Positions 9,463-18,413 of a stretch of 64,000 nt of DNA are shown here, in pieces. The translations under genes and the position numbers were made by a program. The DNA comes from Neisseria meningitidis (GTDB lineage Bacteria; Pseudomonadota; Gammaproteobacteria; Burkholderiales; Neisseriaceae): the NCBI RefSeq assembly GCF_900638555.1, contig NZ_LR134525.1:620001-684000 (forward strand). The letters are read 5' to 3'. The notes beneath the pieces were generated by a model, which worked only from the letters and a program-made list of their open reading frames with translations, had not been told where the DNA came from and did not search any database. Every line of letters starts with the position of its first letter. Position 1 is the first letter of the stretch.

Positions 9463-11598
9463 CTTTTTTCTCCGCTTGATTTTTTGCTGATTGATAGAAT
9501 TCACGGCTTAACGCTTTATCGTCATCATTTAAGCAACCTGCAAATTGCTCATCATCCATTTCGGATAATGAAACATACATTTGATTTAAATCCAACATTT
9601 CAAGCACCATTTGTTTTTGTTCGTCTAATGCCAAGGATTGAAATTCAGGCTCTTGAATGATTTGACTAAATTCATTTACGCTGACGTTGTATTTCAAGAA
9701 ATAGCGTTCGCATAAACCTTCAAACAGCGTTTTGATGCCGTCTGAATCTTCGCAAGCCAAAATTTGTTGTTTTGCGGTTTCGTTAAATGGGGCAAGTTCG
9801 GCATAAACAAACTCGCCACCACCTTGCCAATTCACGGCTTTGGAAATACCGCCTTGCTCGCCATCAATCACTTTTTTCAAGCGTTCAACGGCAAGCGTTT
9901 CAATATAATCCATTTGTTCAATACCGATATATTGGCGGTTCATTTTGTGGGCAACGGCGGCGGTTGTGCCACTGCCTAAATGGTAGTCTAGGACGATGTC
10001 GTTTTCGTTGGTTGTGATGGTAATAAAATCTTGGATAAGTTCTTCTGGTTTAGGATTTTTAAATGCCTTTTCACCAAAAAGATTTTTCATCTGTTCAGTT
10101 CCATTACCACTACTGTATTCAGGTTTATAAAAAATAGTTTTAGGTTTTTTTGTAGGTAAATCATCTAATTCAGGTCTTTGTTTTTTATACAAGGAAATTC
10201 CATTTTTAGATTGGCTAACAATAATATCCGTCTGCAGCCTTGCCTTATTCTTTATTGAATACCCCCAACGCCAACGCCCCCATTGTTTATTAGCAATAGG
10301 TAAAATAAAATTGTATCCAAGATTTTCGTATTTCTCTTTTAGTTTTTGAATAAAATCATCATTGAATACTTCTAAATCTTTATTATAGATTTGAGAAAAT
10401 TCTTCATCTGTAATTGTACTAACTGTGTTATTTTTTACCAAAAAAGGATAGAACATTTCAGGTCTATCTTCTCTTTTATCTTCGGTTCCTGTTGCTCGCA
10501 TTGGAGCTCCTTTTTTATAAAACCCAATTTCATCTTCTTCCCATTTCTCTAAAAAATTATCTTCATCTATTGGAAATTCATAAAAAGTAGATTTATCTTT
10601 ATTTTTAGCAAAGACTAGTGTGTATTCGTGAGTGCCTGCAAAAGCATATTCATCATTATTACCTTTTAAATTCATAATAGTGGGTAAATTTCCGATAAAA
10701 TTTTCAAATCCAAAAATTTCATCTAACAAAATCTTTAAATAAGCATTTCCGTCATCATCAATGGAAATAACAATAATCCCATCATCAGTTAATAATTCTT
10801 TGGCAATTGATAAACGATTTTTCATAAATGTAAGCCAAGTAGATAATTTAAAGTTAGTGTTATAACCAAAACTATCTTGTTGTTTCTTTTTAACAAAATA
10901 ATAAGGCGGATCAATATAAATCAGCTTCACTTTGCCTTTAAACTGCTTGGCAAGCGAATGCAGGGCAATCAGATTATTGCCTTTGATAATAAGATTTTCG
11001 GCCGGTGTGCCGTCTGAATGGCGTTTGATTTCGCCAACCGCTTGTTTGCCGTCTGCGGTATAGCGAGAGAATTTTGAGAATGCTTTTGCGTCAAAAAGTC
11101 GGTCAATTTCATCAAAAGCAAGCGTTTGATTAAAAAAGATTTCTTGTCTTTTTCGGGTTAATTTGGTGTATAATTGGCTGGCTGGCTGTTATTGCGTTTA
11201 AAATAAATTTCTTCGCCTTCCTCGGTGCTTTGTCCGCCATTTAACACACAATCTTTAAACGGAAAATCCAACACAATATCACTGCTGTCTTTCAAAAAGC
11301 GGTTGCTGTCCGTCAAACCAATGCGGTTGGCGTATTTTGTGTAGGAATTATTGACGCTGTGTTTGTCCAAGAAAAAACGGAAATCCTGCAATTTAAACAC
11401 CAGCACACCATTCACTTCCACAAAGAAATGGCGTTTTAACTCATCATTACTCAATAACAAACCGATAATGGTCGGGTCGGTTTTTTCCACCAAATCCAAC
11501 AGGATGTTTTTGGCTAAAATGGTTTTTTCTTCGTTCGCCCATACTTTTTCGTGTGGTAGTAGGGCTTGGGTTAATTCGGTTTGAATGTCTGTCTTCAT
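9452..11598 (-). CDS. modA: Type III DNA methyltransferase ModA, phase-variable, frame broken (OFF)
   Basis: Site-specific N6-adenine methyltransferase and specificity subunit of the type III system; in Neisseria, switching of modA changes expression of many genes (phasevarion). The start is ATG 11598 (MKTDIQTELTQAL). Three AGCC units (11176-11187) follow codon 136, and the frame stops at 11158 after SQPANYTPN. The second part, open from just after the tract to 9452, holds DPPY (IYIDPPYYF) and the SAM-binding DYHLGSGTT. One extra AGCC unit would join both parts into about 716 residues, so this copy is OFF by one unit. The central target-recognition region (about 10.0-10.9 kb) is strongly AT-rich, a sign of allele exchange. 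An internal GTG at 10930 could give a partial product. Confidence 0.88.
11176..11187 (-). repeat. AGCC tetranucleotide tract in modA (3 units)
   Basis: Three perfect AGCC units, read as GGCT on the plus strand, with one extra matching base on each side. AGCC is the known modA switching repeat of meningococcus and gonococcus. With three units the gene is out of frame and four units would restore it; a tract this short should slip rarely. Confidence 0.9.
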
Positions 11599-11770
11599 CG
11601 TTATAAATCCTCATCAGTTATTTTAATGTGCCATTCTTGTGTAACGGCAAATGGCTTTGCAAATAGATTCTAATAAAATCAATTATTTGATGTCTTTGCT
11701 GTTTCCGGGGGCGTTCGCAAAGTTGCGATAAGCGGGGCGGGTGTCCGAGTGTGTCGTGATTTTGCGGAAA

Positions 11771-11875
11771 TATAGTGGATTAACAAAAATCAGGACAAGG
11801 CGACGAAGCCGCAGACAGTACAAATAGTACGGCAAGGCGAGGCAACGCTGTACTGGTTTTTGTTAATCCACTATA
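11771..11875. repeat. Correia repeat enclosed element (about 105 bp form)
   Basis: Begins TATAGTGGATTAAC and ends GTTAATCCACTATA, the 26-bp-class Correia terminal inverted repeats, with the internal AATAGTACGGCAAGGCG of the short form. It lies between the 3' end of truB and the 5' end of modA; it is 173 bases upstream of the modA start, and outward promoters known in Correia ends could act on modA. Confidence 0.93.
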
Positions 11876-11917
11876 TCAACACATTATTCAAACACAGCCC
11901 GTATTTTTAACCGTCGT

Positions 11918-12838
11918 TCAGGCGGCGGATGCCGCCGTGTTCATCAGGCGCAAGGCTTTCAGACGGCATATTTCCTTTTGATATTCCGCTAGACCGACAA
12001 AGCGGCCGTTTTCCGTGTAAACGCGTACCGGCGTATCGGAAGGTAGGTCTTCCTCGAAACGCGGCCGCTGCCCGCAGCGGAGCATATGGACGGCATAATC
12101 GTTTAAAACGGTTTGGGGAAAATGGGCAACCAATACGTCGCAGGGCAGCAGCAGGCTGTCGCGTTCTGTTTCGTCCAAGTTTGCCAAGGCTTCGAGCGTG
12201 TGGCTTTGGGCGATGGTAAAGCCGGCGGTTTCGGTGCGGCGCAGGGCGGTCAGGTGGGCGAACGTGCCGATGTGTTTGGCGATGTCTTCGCTGAGGGTGC
12301 GGATATAGGTGCCTTTGCTGCAACGTACGTCGATGACGGCTTTGGGCGCGTCAAATTCGGCAATATCGATGGCGTAAACGGTAATGTCGCGCGCCTTGCG
12401 TTCGATGACGATGCCTTTGCGGGCGTATTCGTACAGCGGTTTACCTTCGTGCTTGAGCGCGGAAAACATCGGCGGCACTTGGCGGATGTTGCCTGTCAGT
12501 GCTTGGCAGGCCGTCTGAAATTCGGCTAAGGAAATATCGGCGCGGGCGGTGGCAACGATTTCGCCTTCGGCATCGCCCGTGCTGCTGGCTTCGCCGAGTT
12601 TCAGTGTGGCGGTGTAGGCTTTGTCGGCATTAATCAGATATTGGGCGAACTTGGTCGCTTCGCCGAAGCAGACGGGCAAAAGCCCGGTTGCCAAAGGATC
12701 GAGCACGCCGGTATGTCCGGCTTTTTCGGCGCGGAACAAGTGCCTCGTTTTTTGCAGGGCGGTGTTGCTGGAAAGGCCTTCGGGTTTGTCGAGAAGAAGA
12801 ACGCCGTTGACCGGGCGTTTGGCGGGTTTATTGGTCAT
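11918..12838 (-). CDS. truB: tRNA pseudouridine-55 synthase
   Basis: Makes pseudouridine 55 in the T-loop of tRNAs. The 306-residue protein has the catalytic aspartate D47 in GHTGVLDPLATGLLP and the family motif VNGVLLLDKPEGLSSN near the N-terminus, with a C-terminal PUA-like region. ATG 12838 is preceded by a weak purine-rich site. In many proteobacteria truB follows rbfA directly; here an unrelated ORF of lower GC separates them. Confidence 0.95.
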   Translation of the reverse strand: MTNKPAKRPVNGVLLLDKPEGLSSNTALQKTRHLFRAEKAGHTGVLDPLATGLLPVCFGEATKFAQYLINADKAYTATLKLGEASSTGDAEGEIVATARADISLAEFQTACQALTGNIRQVPPMFSALKHEGKPLYEYARKGIVIERKARDITVYAIDIAEFDAPKAVIDVRCSKGTYIRTLSEDIAKHIGTFAHLTALRRTETAGFTIAQSHTLEALANLDETERDSLLLPCDVLVAHFPQTVLNDYAVHMLRCGQRPRFEEDLPSDTPVRVYTENGRFVGLAEYQKEICRLKALRLMNTAASAA

Positions 12839-12895
12839 ATTAATTAGGGAATATTAATGTTCAGACCGTCTGAAAGGGTTCGGACGGCCTGCGTG

Positions 12896-13420
12896 TCAGC
12901 TTAATTCTTCATTCAATAATTCACGAACAGAGTGTTTTTCATCAATTAGATCAACGCTGATTGCATCAAAGCCATTTCGTTTTAATGAGTCAAAACTAAT
13001 GATTCGACCATCAATTAAGGGGACTTGTCCTTCAGAATTGACGAAATCTTCATATTCATCTTCATAGTCTATATTGTAATAAAGATGGATCAGAACTCGG
13101 TAAGTATACTCATCCAAATCAGTTAACGTTCTGTTTTGCTTTTGATTTGGACTATATTTGTCGCAAAACATAGCGTTATAGCCATGTTCCGCGCCATCAA
13201 ACAATACGATTTCATCGCCGCTTACAGCTTCTACTGCCACAATTTTTACCGGAGCCTTATCAGTATCGGTCATCAATCCATCAAAAGGCTCTCCATAGTA
13301 ACGGATGTGGAAAGTATCTCTACCTTGGCAGGATAATGAAAAGCAACGATGCACGCCTTCAATTTGCAGGCTGTCACTATGTGCATAGGCGGCTAAATGT
13401 TCGGGAATCAGATTGTTCAT
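12896..13420 (-). CDS. Hypothetical protein inserted between rbfA and truB
   Basis: An acidic 174-residue protein that I do not recognise (starts MNNLIPEHLAAYAHSD; contains a run of Tyr/Asp/Glu in YYNIDYEDEYEDFVN). No signal peptide or membrane segment is seen. ATG 13418-13420 is the preferred start; an in-frame TTG at 13441 would overlap the rbfA stop. Base composition is visibly more AT-rich than rbfA and truB, and its position splits a commonly adjacent gene pair, so acquisition by transfer is likely. The size and acidity are compatible with an immunity-type protein, but nothing in the sequence proves that. Confidence 0.7.
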   Translation of the reverse strand: MNNLIPEHLAAYAHSDSLQIEGVHRCFSLSCQGRDTFHIRYYGEPFDGLMTDTDKAPVKIVAVEAVSGDEIVLFDGAEHGYNAMFCDKYSPNQKQNRTLTDLDEYTYRVLIHLYYNIDYEDEYEDFVNSEGQVPLIDGRIISFDSLKRNGFDAISVDLIDEKHSVRELLNEELS

Positions 13421-13430
13421 TTTAGCAGTA

Positions 13431-13802
13431 TCAGTCTTCAACCGGTTTTTCCGCCGCCACTTGATCGATAAGGGCGGACAGGTTCAAACCGCGTTCCAAC
13501 GATTCGTCGTATTTGAAATGCAGCTCGGGGATTTTGAACAGCTTGATGCGTTTGGCCAATTCGCTGCGGAGGTGTCCGCGTGCGTGTTCCAGCACTTCTT
13601 CCGTAATTTCGCGCGCATCTTGGTTTAAAACGGTGTAGAACACGGTGGCGTGGCTGTAATCGCGGGTAACTTCGACCTCGTTGACGGTGATGAAGCCGGC
13701 GCGGGGGTCTTTCAGTCCGGTACGGACGAGTTCGGCAAGCTCGCGCATGATTTGTTCTTTGACACGGTCTTGGCGGGCGTAGCCGCGTTGGGGTTTTCTC
13801 AT
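13431..13802 (-). CDS. rbfA: 30S ribosome-binding factor A
   Basis: Small KH-fold protein that assists late 30S maturation and 16S 5'-end processing, important in the cold. The 123-residue length and sequence (MRKPQRGYARQDRVKEQIM; TGLKDPRAGFITVNEVEVT; VFYTVLNQ) match the family. It is divergent from clpX; a TATAAT-like -10 is visible on the minus strand at 13877-13872. Downstream are the hypothetical gene and truB, probably in one transcript. Confidence 0.94.
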   Translation of the reverse strand: MRKPQRGYARQDRVKEQIMRELAELVRTGLKDPRAGFITVNEVEVTRDYSHATVFYTVLNQDAREITEEVLEHARGHLRSELAKRIKLFKIPELHFKYDESLERGLNLSALIDQVAAEKPVED

Positions 13803-13907
13803 GAATATCCTCAGATTTCAGATTTGGTTTCAGACGGCATTTTTGCCGCCGGGGCGGTTGCGAAAGGGCGTATTATAGCCTAATCGGCGGGATTTTAAGG
13901 TAATACA

Positions 13908-13936
13908 TTGATAAGAACGGATATAGTTATTATACT
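13908..13936 (+). promoter_or_regulatory. Promoter of clpX
   Basis: TTGATA (13908-13913), exactly 17 bases, then TATACT (13931-13936), 57 bases before the clpX start: a good sigma-70 match in the divergent rbfA/clpX gap. Confidence 0.7.
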
Positions 13937-13992
13937 TGGCAACCCGAACGGCACGTGCCGTTTTCTGTAACGCATACATTGTAAAGAAAGCC

Positions 13993-15237
13993 ATGTCCAA
14001 CGAAAACCGTACCTGTTCCTTTTGCGGAAAATCCAAATCACACGTCAAACATTTAATTGAGGGCGAAAACGCCTTTATCTGTGACGAATGCGTCTCAAAC
14101 TGTATTGAAATATTGCATGAAGACGGAAATGACGGCACGCCTTCGGAAAGTGCCGGACAGACATCGGAAGAGCCCGGCAAGCTGCCCACGCCCGCCGAAA
14201 TCGTCGCCAACCTCAACGACCACGTTATCGGTCAGGAACAAGCCAAGAAAGCCTTGGCGGTGTCGGTGTACAACCATTACAAACGCCTGCGCCACCCGAA
14301 AGCCGGAGCTAATGTCGAATTGTCGAAATCCAACATCCTGCTTATCGGCCCGACCGGATCGGGTAAAACCCTGCTGGCGCAATCTTTGGCGCGCAAACTG
14401 GATGTGCCGTTCGTGATGGCAGATGCAACCACGCTGACCGAAGCAGGTTATGTCGGCGAAGATGTCGAGCAAATCATCACCAAACTCTTGGGCAAATGTG
14501 ATTTCGATGTCGAAAAAGCCCAGCGCGGCATTGTCTATATCGACGAAATCGATAAAATTTCACGCAAAAGCGACAACCCGTCGATTACCCGCGACGTATC
14601 TGGCGAAGGTGTGCAACAAGCCTTGTTGAAACTGATTGAAGGTACAGTGGCCAGCGTTCCGCCCCAAGGCGGCCGCAAGCATCCGAATCAGGAATTTATC
14701 AACGTCGATACCACCAACATCCTGTTTATCTGCGGCGGCGCGTTTGCAGGCTTGGAAAAAGTCATCCGCCAGCGTACTGAAAAAGGCGGTATCGGTTTCG
14801 GTGCGTCCGTTCACAGCAAGGACGAAAATGCCGACATTACCAAGCTGTTCGGCATCGTCGAACCGGAAGACTTGATTAAATTCGGTCTGATTCCGGAATT
14901 AATCGGACGTTTGCCCGTGATTGCAACACTAGAAGAACTGGATGAGGACGCGCTGATTAATATTTTGACCGAGCCGAAAAATGCTTTGGTCAAGCAGTAT
15001 CAAGCCTTGTTCGGTATGGAAAATGTCGAGTTGGAATTTGAAGAAGGCGCATTGCGTTCCATCGCGCGTCAGGCAATGGAGCGCAAAACCGGCGCGCGCG
15101 GCCTGAGGTCCATCGTCGAACGCTGCCTGCTCGATACGATGTACCGCCTGCCTGATTTGCAAGGCTTGAAAAAAGTGGTGGTCGGTAAGGCAGTCATCGA
15201 AGAGGGCAGGGAACCGGAATTGGTGTTCGAGTCCTGA
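13993..15237 (+). CDS. clpX: ATP-dependent Clp protease ATP-binding subunit ClpX
   Basis: Hexameric AAA+ unfoldase that feeds substrates to ClpP, including ssrA-tagged proteins. The 414-residue protein has the N-terminal zinc-binding domain (C8, C11, C30, C33), Walker A GPTGSGKT at 119-126, Walker [10 protein letters not shown] and the IGF-type ClpP-contact region. The start at ATG 13993 follows AAAGAAAG and matches the family N-terminus [13 protein letters not shown]; the longer frame upstream is not conserved. clpP is not adjacent, unlike in many bacteria. A terminator follows at 15247-15292. Confidence 0.96.
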   Translation: MSNENRTCSFCGKSKSHVKHLIEGENAFICDECVSNCIEILHEDGNDGTPSESAGQTSEEPGKLPTPAEIVANLNDHVIGQEQAKKALAVSVYNHYKRLRHPKAGANVELSKSNILLIGPTGSGKTLLAQSLARKLDVPFVMADATTLTEAGYVGEDVEQIITKLLGKCDFDVEKAQRGIVYIDEIDKISRKSDNPSITRDVSGEGVQQALLKLIEGTVASVPPQGGRKHPNQEFINVDTTNILFICGGAFAGLEKVIRQRTEKGGIGFGASVHSKDENADITKLFGIVEPEDLIKFGLIPELIGRLPVIATLEELDEDALINILTEPKNALVKQYQALFGMENVELEFEEGALRSIARQAMERKTGARGLRSIVERCLLDTMYRLPDLQGLKKVVVGKAVIEEGREPELVFES

Positions 15238-15246
15238 TGGCAAACA

Positions 15247-15292
15247 AAACCGCTTCGGAACGTTGAACCACGTTTCCGAAGCGGTTTTTTGT
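15247..15292. terminator. Intrinsic terminator between clpX and argD
   Basis: CCGCTTCGGAA pairs with TTCCGAAGCGG and is followed by a T-run on the plus strand; an A-run on the left gives some bidirectional character for argD. Confidence 0.85.
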
Positions 15293-15301
15293 TTTTGATG
15301 C

Positions 15302-16495
15302 CTAGGGGCGGTTTGCGGCGGCAAATTCCGTCAGCACGTGTTCCAAACGCCGCAAACCTTCCGCCGTATCCTCATCGTTCAACAGCAGCGAAGGCGCGAA
15401 ACGCAATACGTCCGCACCCGCAACCAAAATCATCACGCCGTGTTTCAAGGCGGCGGCGGTTATTTCGGATGCGCGTCCGCGATAAGGCGCGTCCAACACG
15501 CAGCCGAGCAGCAGTCCCATCCCGCGAACCTGTGAGAACAAGCCTGTTTTCCTGCCCAAATCCAGCAATGCCGTCTGAAGTTTCTGCCCCTGGCTGCGGA
15601 CGTTGTGCAAGGTTTCCGGCGCGTTGATGATGTCGAAGGCGCGGCTGCCGACCGCGCACGCCATCGGGTTGCCGCCGAAAGTCGAGCCATGCGTGCCCGG
15701 TTGGAAGGCGGCGGCAATCGTTTCTGTCGCCAGCATCGCGCCGATCGGAAAGCCGCAGCCCAAGGCTTTTGCCGAACTCAAAATATCGGGAACAACGCCG
15801 TAATGTTCATAGGCAAACAGCCTGCCCGTATGCCCCATCCCGGTTTGAACTTCGTCCAAAATCAACAACGCATTGTGCCGGTCGCACAGACGGCGCGCGG
15901 TTTGCAAATATTCCGCAGTGGCGGGCAGGATGCCGCTTTCGCCCTGTATCGGCTCGATGATGACCGCGCAGGTCTGTTCGCCGACGGCAGCTTCCAGCGC
16001 GGCAATATCGTTGAACGGAACGTGCGTAATGCCTTGCGGCAGGGGTGCATAATCCTTGCTGTATTTCGGCTGACCGCCGACGGACACGGTAAACAGCGTG
16101 CGTCCGTGAAAACTGTTGATACAGGCGACGATTTCGCTTTTTCCTCCGCCGAAACGGTCGCGGGCGTATTTCCTCGCCAGCTTCAACGCCGCCTCATTCG
16201 CTTCCGAGCCCGAGTTGCAGAAAAAAACCTTGTCGGCAAAACTGTTTGCAACCAATTTTTGCGCCAATTCCTGCGCCGGCCGCGTCGTATAGATATTGGA
16301 AATGTGCCACAGCTTGTGCATCTGCGCGTTTAAAGCATCGACAAGGGCAGGGTGGCAGTGTCCCAGCGCATTGACGGCGATGCCGCCTGAAAAATCAATA
16401 TATTCACGCCCTTCCGTATCCCAAACGCGGCTGCCTGAAGCGCGTTCGGGAATCATCGGTGCAAAGGCGAAATTGGGGGTCAGATAGTTTTGCAT
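15302..16495 (-). CDS. argD: Acetylornithine (and succinyldiaminopimelate) aminotransferase
   Basis: Class III PLP aminotransferase of arginine biosynthesis; family members also serve in lysine synthesis. The 397-residue protein has NSGSEANEAALKLAR, the cofactor-contact ILDEVQTGMGHTG and the PLP lysine in SSAKALGCGFPIGAML. ATG 16495 follows AGGAGCAAT. It is alone on its strand and convergent with clpX. Confidence 0.94.
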   Translation of the reverse strand: MQNYLTPNFAFAPMIPERASGSRVWDTEGREYIDFSGGIAVNALGHCHPALVDALNAQMHKLWHISNIYTTRPAQELAQKLVANSFADKVFFCNSGSEANEAALKLARKYARDRFGGGKSEIVACINSFHGRTLFTVSVGGQPKYSKDYAPLPQGITHVPFNDIAALEAAVGEQTCAVIIEPIQGESGILPATAEYLQTARRLCDRHNALLILDEVQTGMGHTGRLFAYEHYGVVPDILSSAKALGCGFPIGAMLATETIAAAFQPGTHGSTFGGNPMACAVGSRAFDIINAPETLHNVRSQGQKLQTALLDLGRKTGLFSQVRGMGLLLGCVLDAPYRGRASEITAAALKHGVMILVAGADVLRFAPSLLLNDEDTAEGLRRLEHVLTEFAAANRP

Positions 16496-16646
16496 AATTG
16501 CTCCTGATTGCGGTTTTGCTCGGGATTATGCACCGTTTTTCAAAGCAGATAAAGGGAAATTGCCGACAATATCGGGCAGCGGTAAAAATAAACCGAAATA
16601 TTTTCAATCGGATAGATGGAAAATCAAAAAAAATTCGATAAAATGC

Positions 16647-16676
16647 TTGAGGCGCGGCAGCGTTTTGATTTAGAAT
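16647..16676 (+). promoter_or_regulatory. Putative promoter of the aromatic leader RNA
   Basis: TTGAGG (16647-16652), an 18-base spacer and TAGAAT (16671-16676). It would start a leader RNA about 160 nt long before the second terminator hairpin at 16813-16840. Confidence 0.5.
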
Positions 16677-16712
16677 CTCCCCAATATTTTTATCTTCAGA
16701 CGGCATTTCATC

Positions 16713-16790
16713 ATGCAAGGCAAAAAATTTACAACCGCTTATTGCTATTGGTACCACACAGACGTGCGGTACTTTTTTGCGCTTGCTTGA
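16713..16790 (+). CDS. Aromatic-rich 25-residue leader peptide (putative attenuator)
   Basis: A short ORF starting at ATG 16713, just after a DUS, encodes MQGKKFTTAYCYWYHTDV and ends RYFFALA. Eight of 25 residues are Phe, Tyr or Trp, and the Y-W-Y-H codons fall in the 5' arm of a hairpin (16751-16772). A second hairpin with a T-run follows at 16813-16840. This is the layout of amino-acid attenuators (trp, phe). The gene controlled would be the unknown ORF at 16893. It is too short to prove as coding; conservation in other neisserial genomes would decide. Confidence 0.55.
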   Translation: MQGKKFTTAYCYWYHTDVRYFFALA

Positions 16791-16840
16791 AATCCATCCC
16801 ATACGCAAAACAGGCCGCTCGAAAACGGGGCGGCTTTTTT
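16751..16840 (+). promoter_or_regulatory. Attenuator-like pair of hairpins
   Basis: Hairpin 1: GTACCACAC (16751-16759) with GTGCGGTAC (16764-16772), one A-C mismatch, followed at once by six T. Hairpin 2: GCCGC with GCGGC around 16814-16834, followed by TTTTTT. The 3' arm of hairpin 1 (GCGGT) can instead pair with GCCGC of hairpin 2, giving mutually exclusive structures. Stalling on the aromatic codons would cover the 5' arm of hairpin 1 and favour read-through. Mechanism is inferred. Confidence 0.5.
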
Positions 16841-16892
16841 GTTACCTTCACACAGGTCGCCCGATTCGGCAACACACGACAGAATCAGGAAA

Positions 16893-17399
16893 ATGACCAT
16901 GAATGCAATGCCCCAAACCGCCGCACAAAACGAAACCCTGCACACTTGTAGCATTATTGTCGATGATGCACGGGATTTTTCCCCCATGCTTCTCGATGCA
17001 GGGCGGGACGACACACTCATCAGCGAATCGATGATTCCGCAAATCCGCACCGTTGCCGCCCTGATAGCCGCCGAACGGCACGATTTCAGCCGCAGCAGCC
17101 CCGCCGAGTTTACCGATGCCGCCGATTTTTTTGCCGCACGGATTTTGGTTTTGGGCGTGCGCCGCTTCCATCTGGACGTATCGCTGCTTCAGATTTTGAA
17201 AACCGCCAACAGCCGCGCCCGCCGTTTTGCCGAAAAACACCGCCTGTTTTTCACACCCGCGCAAGCCGAATTGAGCCTGAACAAACACAAAAACCGCCGC
17301 CTGCTGACCGTAGAAACCGAACACGAAGTCGAAAACAAAGGCAACCCAGTCGCCAACAGCCTCGCATTTGTCCGCAAACTGCACACCCTGCCCCTGTAA
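16893..17399 (+). CDS. Conserved hypothetical protein (168 residues)
   Basis: Cytoplasmic-looking protein with no signal peptide; starts MTMNAMPQTAAQNETLHTC and contains LDVSLLQILKTANSRARRF. I do not recognise a family. ATG 16893 follows AGGAAA at close spacing; another ATG lies two codons later. It directly follows the leader-peptide/hairpin region, so its expression may depend on attenuation by aromatic-amino-acid supply. A lipoprotein gene follows after 84 bases. Confidence 0.75.
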   Translation: MTMNAMPQTAAQNETLHTCSIIVDDARDFSPMLLDAGRDDTLISESMIPQIRTVAALIAAERHDFSRSSPAEFTDAADFFAARILVLGVRRFHLDVSLLQILKTANSRARRFAEKHRLFFTPAQAELSLNKHKNRRLLTVETEHEVENKGNPVANSLAFVRKLHTLPL

Positions 17400-17483
17400 A
17401 CATCACGATTTGCCGGCAGAATGCTTGCCAAAATTCCCGACGGCGATACAATAAAACCGATTTTCCACCCAAACAGGACACAC

Positions 17484-18038
17484 ATGAAAAAAATCATCGC
17501 CTCCGCGCTTATCGCAACATTCGCACTCGCCGCCTGCCAAGACGACGCGCAGGCGCGGCTCGAACAGCAGCAGAAACAGATTGAAGCCCTGCAACAGCAG
17601 CTCGCACAGCAGGCAGACGATACGGTTTACCAACTGACTCCCGAAGCAGTCAAAGACACCATTCCTGCCGAAGCACAGGCAAACGGCAACAACGGGCAAC
17701 CCGTTACCGGTAAAGACGGGCAGCAGTATATTTACGACCAATCGACAGGAAGCTGGCTGCTGCAAAGCCTGGTCGGCGCGGCGGCAGGCGCGTTTATCGG
17801 CAACGCGCTGGCAAACAAATTCACACGGGCAGGCAACCAAGACAGTCCCGTCGCCCGGCGCGCGCGTGCCGCCTACCATCAGTCCGCACATCCCAATGCG
17901 CGCACCAGCAGGGATTTGAACACGCGCAGCCTCCGTGCAAAACAACAGGCGGCGCAGGCGCAGCGTTACCGCCCGACAACGCGCCCGCCCGCCAATTACC
18001 GCCGCCCCGCCATGCGCGGTTTCGGCAGAAGGCGGTAA
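17484..18038 (+). CDS. Lipoprotein with coiled coil and glycine-zipper-like segment
   Basis: A 184-residue predicted lipoprotein: signal peptide MKKIIASALIATFALAAC with lipobox LAAC, lipidated at C18. Next comes a Gln/Glu-rich coiled coil (RLEQQQKQIEALQQQLAQQ, about residues 25-43), a hydrophobic Gly/Ala segment (LVGAAAGAFIGNALANKF, about 95-112) of the glycine-zipper kind, and a very basic Arg/Pro-rich tail ending RGFGRRR. Such proteins are usually periplasmic faces of outer- or inner-membrane assemblies, but the exact role is unknown. Start ATG 17484 is set by the signal peptide. A DUS hairpin (18052-18080) follows. Confidence 0.85.
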   Translation: MKKIIASALIATFALAACQDDAQARLEQQQKQIEALQQQLAQQADDTVYQLTPEAVKDTIPAEAQANGNNGQPVTGKDGQQYIYDQSTGSWLLQSLVGAAAGAFIGNALANKFTRAGNQDSPVARRARAAYHQSAHPNARTSRDLNTRSLRAKQQAAQAQRYRPTTRPPANYRRPAMRGFGRRR

Positions 18039-18051
18039 ATCCGGCGTGCCA

Positions 18052-18080
18052 ATGCCGTCTGAAGGGCTTTCAGACGGCAT
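18052..18080. terminator. DUS hairpin terminator after lipoprotein gene
   Basis: ATGCCGTCTGAA and TTCAGACGGCAT form a perfect 12-bp inverted repeat followed by TTTTTG. Confidence 0.8.
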
Positions 18081-18413
18081 TTTTGTATTTGTTAGGGACA
18101 TTGTTATGTTGCCGTTTGATTTTTAGACGGCATTTTGTTTCCAAGAGTTTGATGTCGGGATGGCAATTCTGATTTACGTGCGTTGGCAGGGCGGCATTGT
18201 CATGCCGCCGTTGGGTTTTCAGACGGCATCATATCGAACCGTCAGGTCGTGGGGTGAGCATTCTTGCCCACCGTTGCAAGGGCGGGATTTTTTGGTGAAC
18301 AGGAATGCCCACCCTGCATCTGAAACCCTTCTGCGTCATTCCCACGCAGGAAGGAATTTAGATATTTGAATTTACAGAAATTTTCAATCGTTGCCAAAGC
18401 GGAAAAGGGTTTT
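18081..18413. other. Intergenic spacer without a credible gene
   Basis: Contains further DUS-like sequence (TTTCAGACGGCATC around 18218-18231) and a degenerate dRS3-like repeat near 18338-18357. Short open frames exist, but they lack ribosome-binding sites and plausible protein composition. Confidence 0.6.

Noticed and set aside
11771-11875. Possible small RNA gene or tRNA-like hairpin
   Set aside because: It is a Correia element found in eight places in the window.
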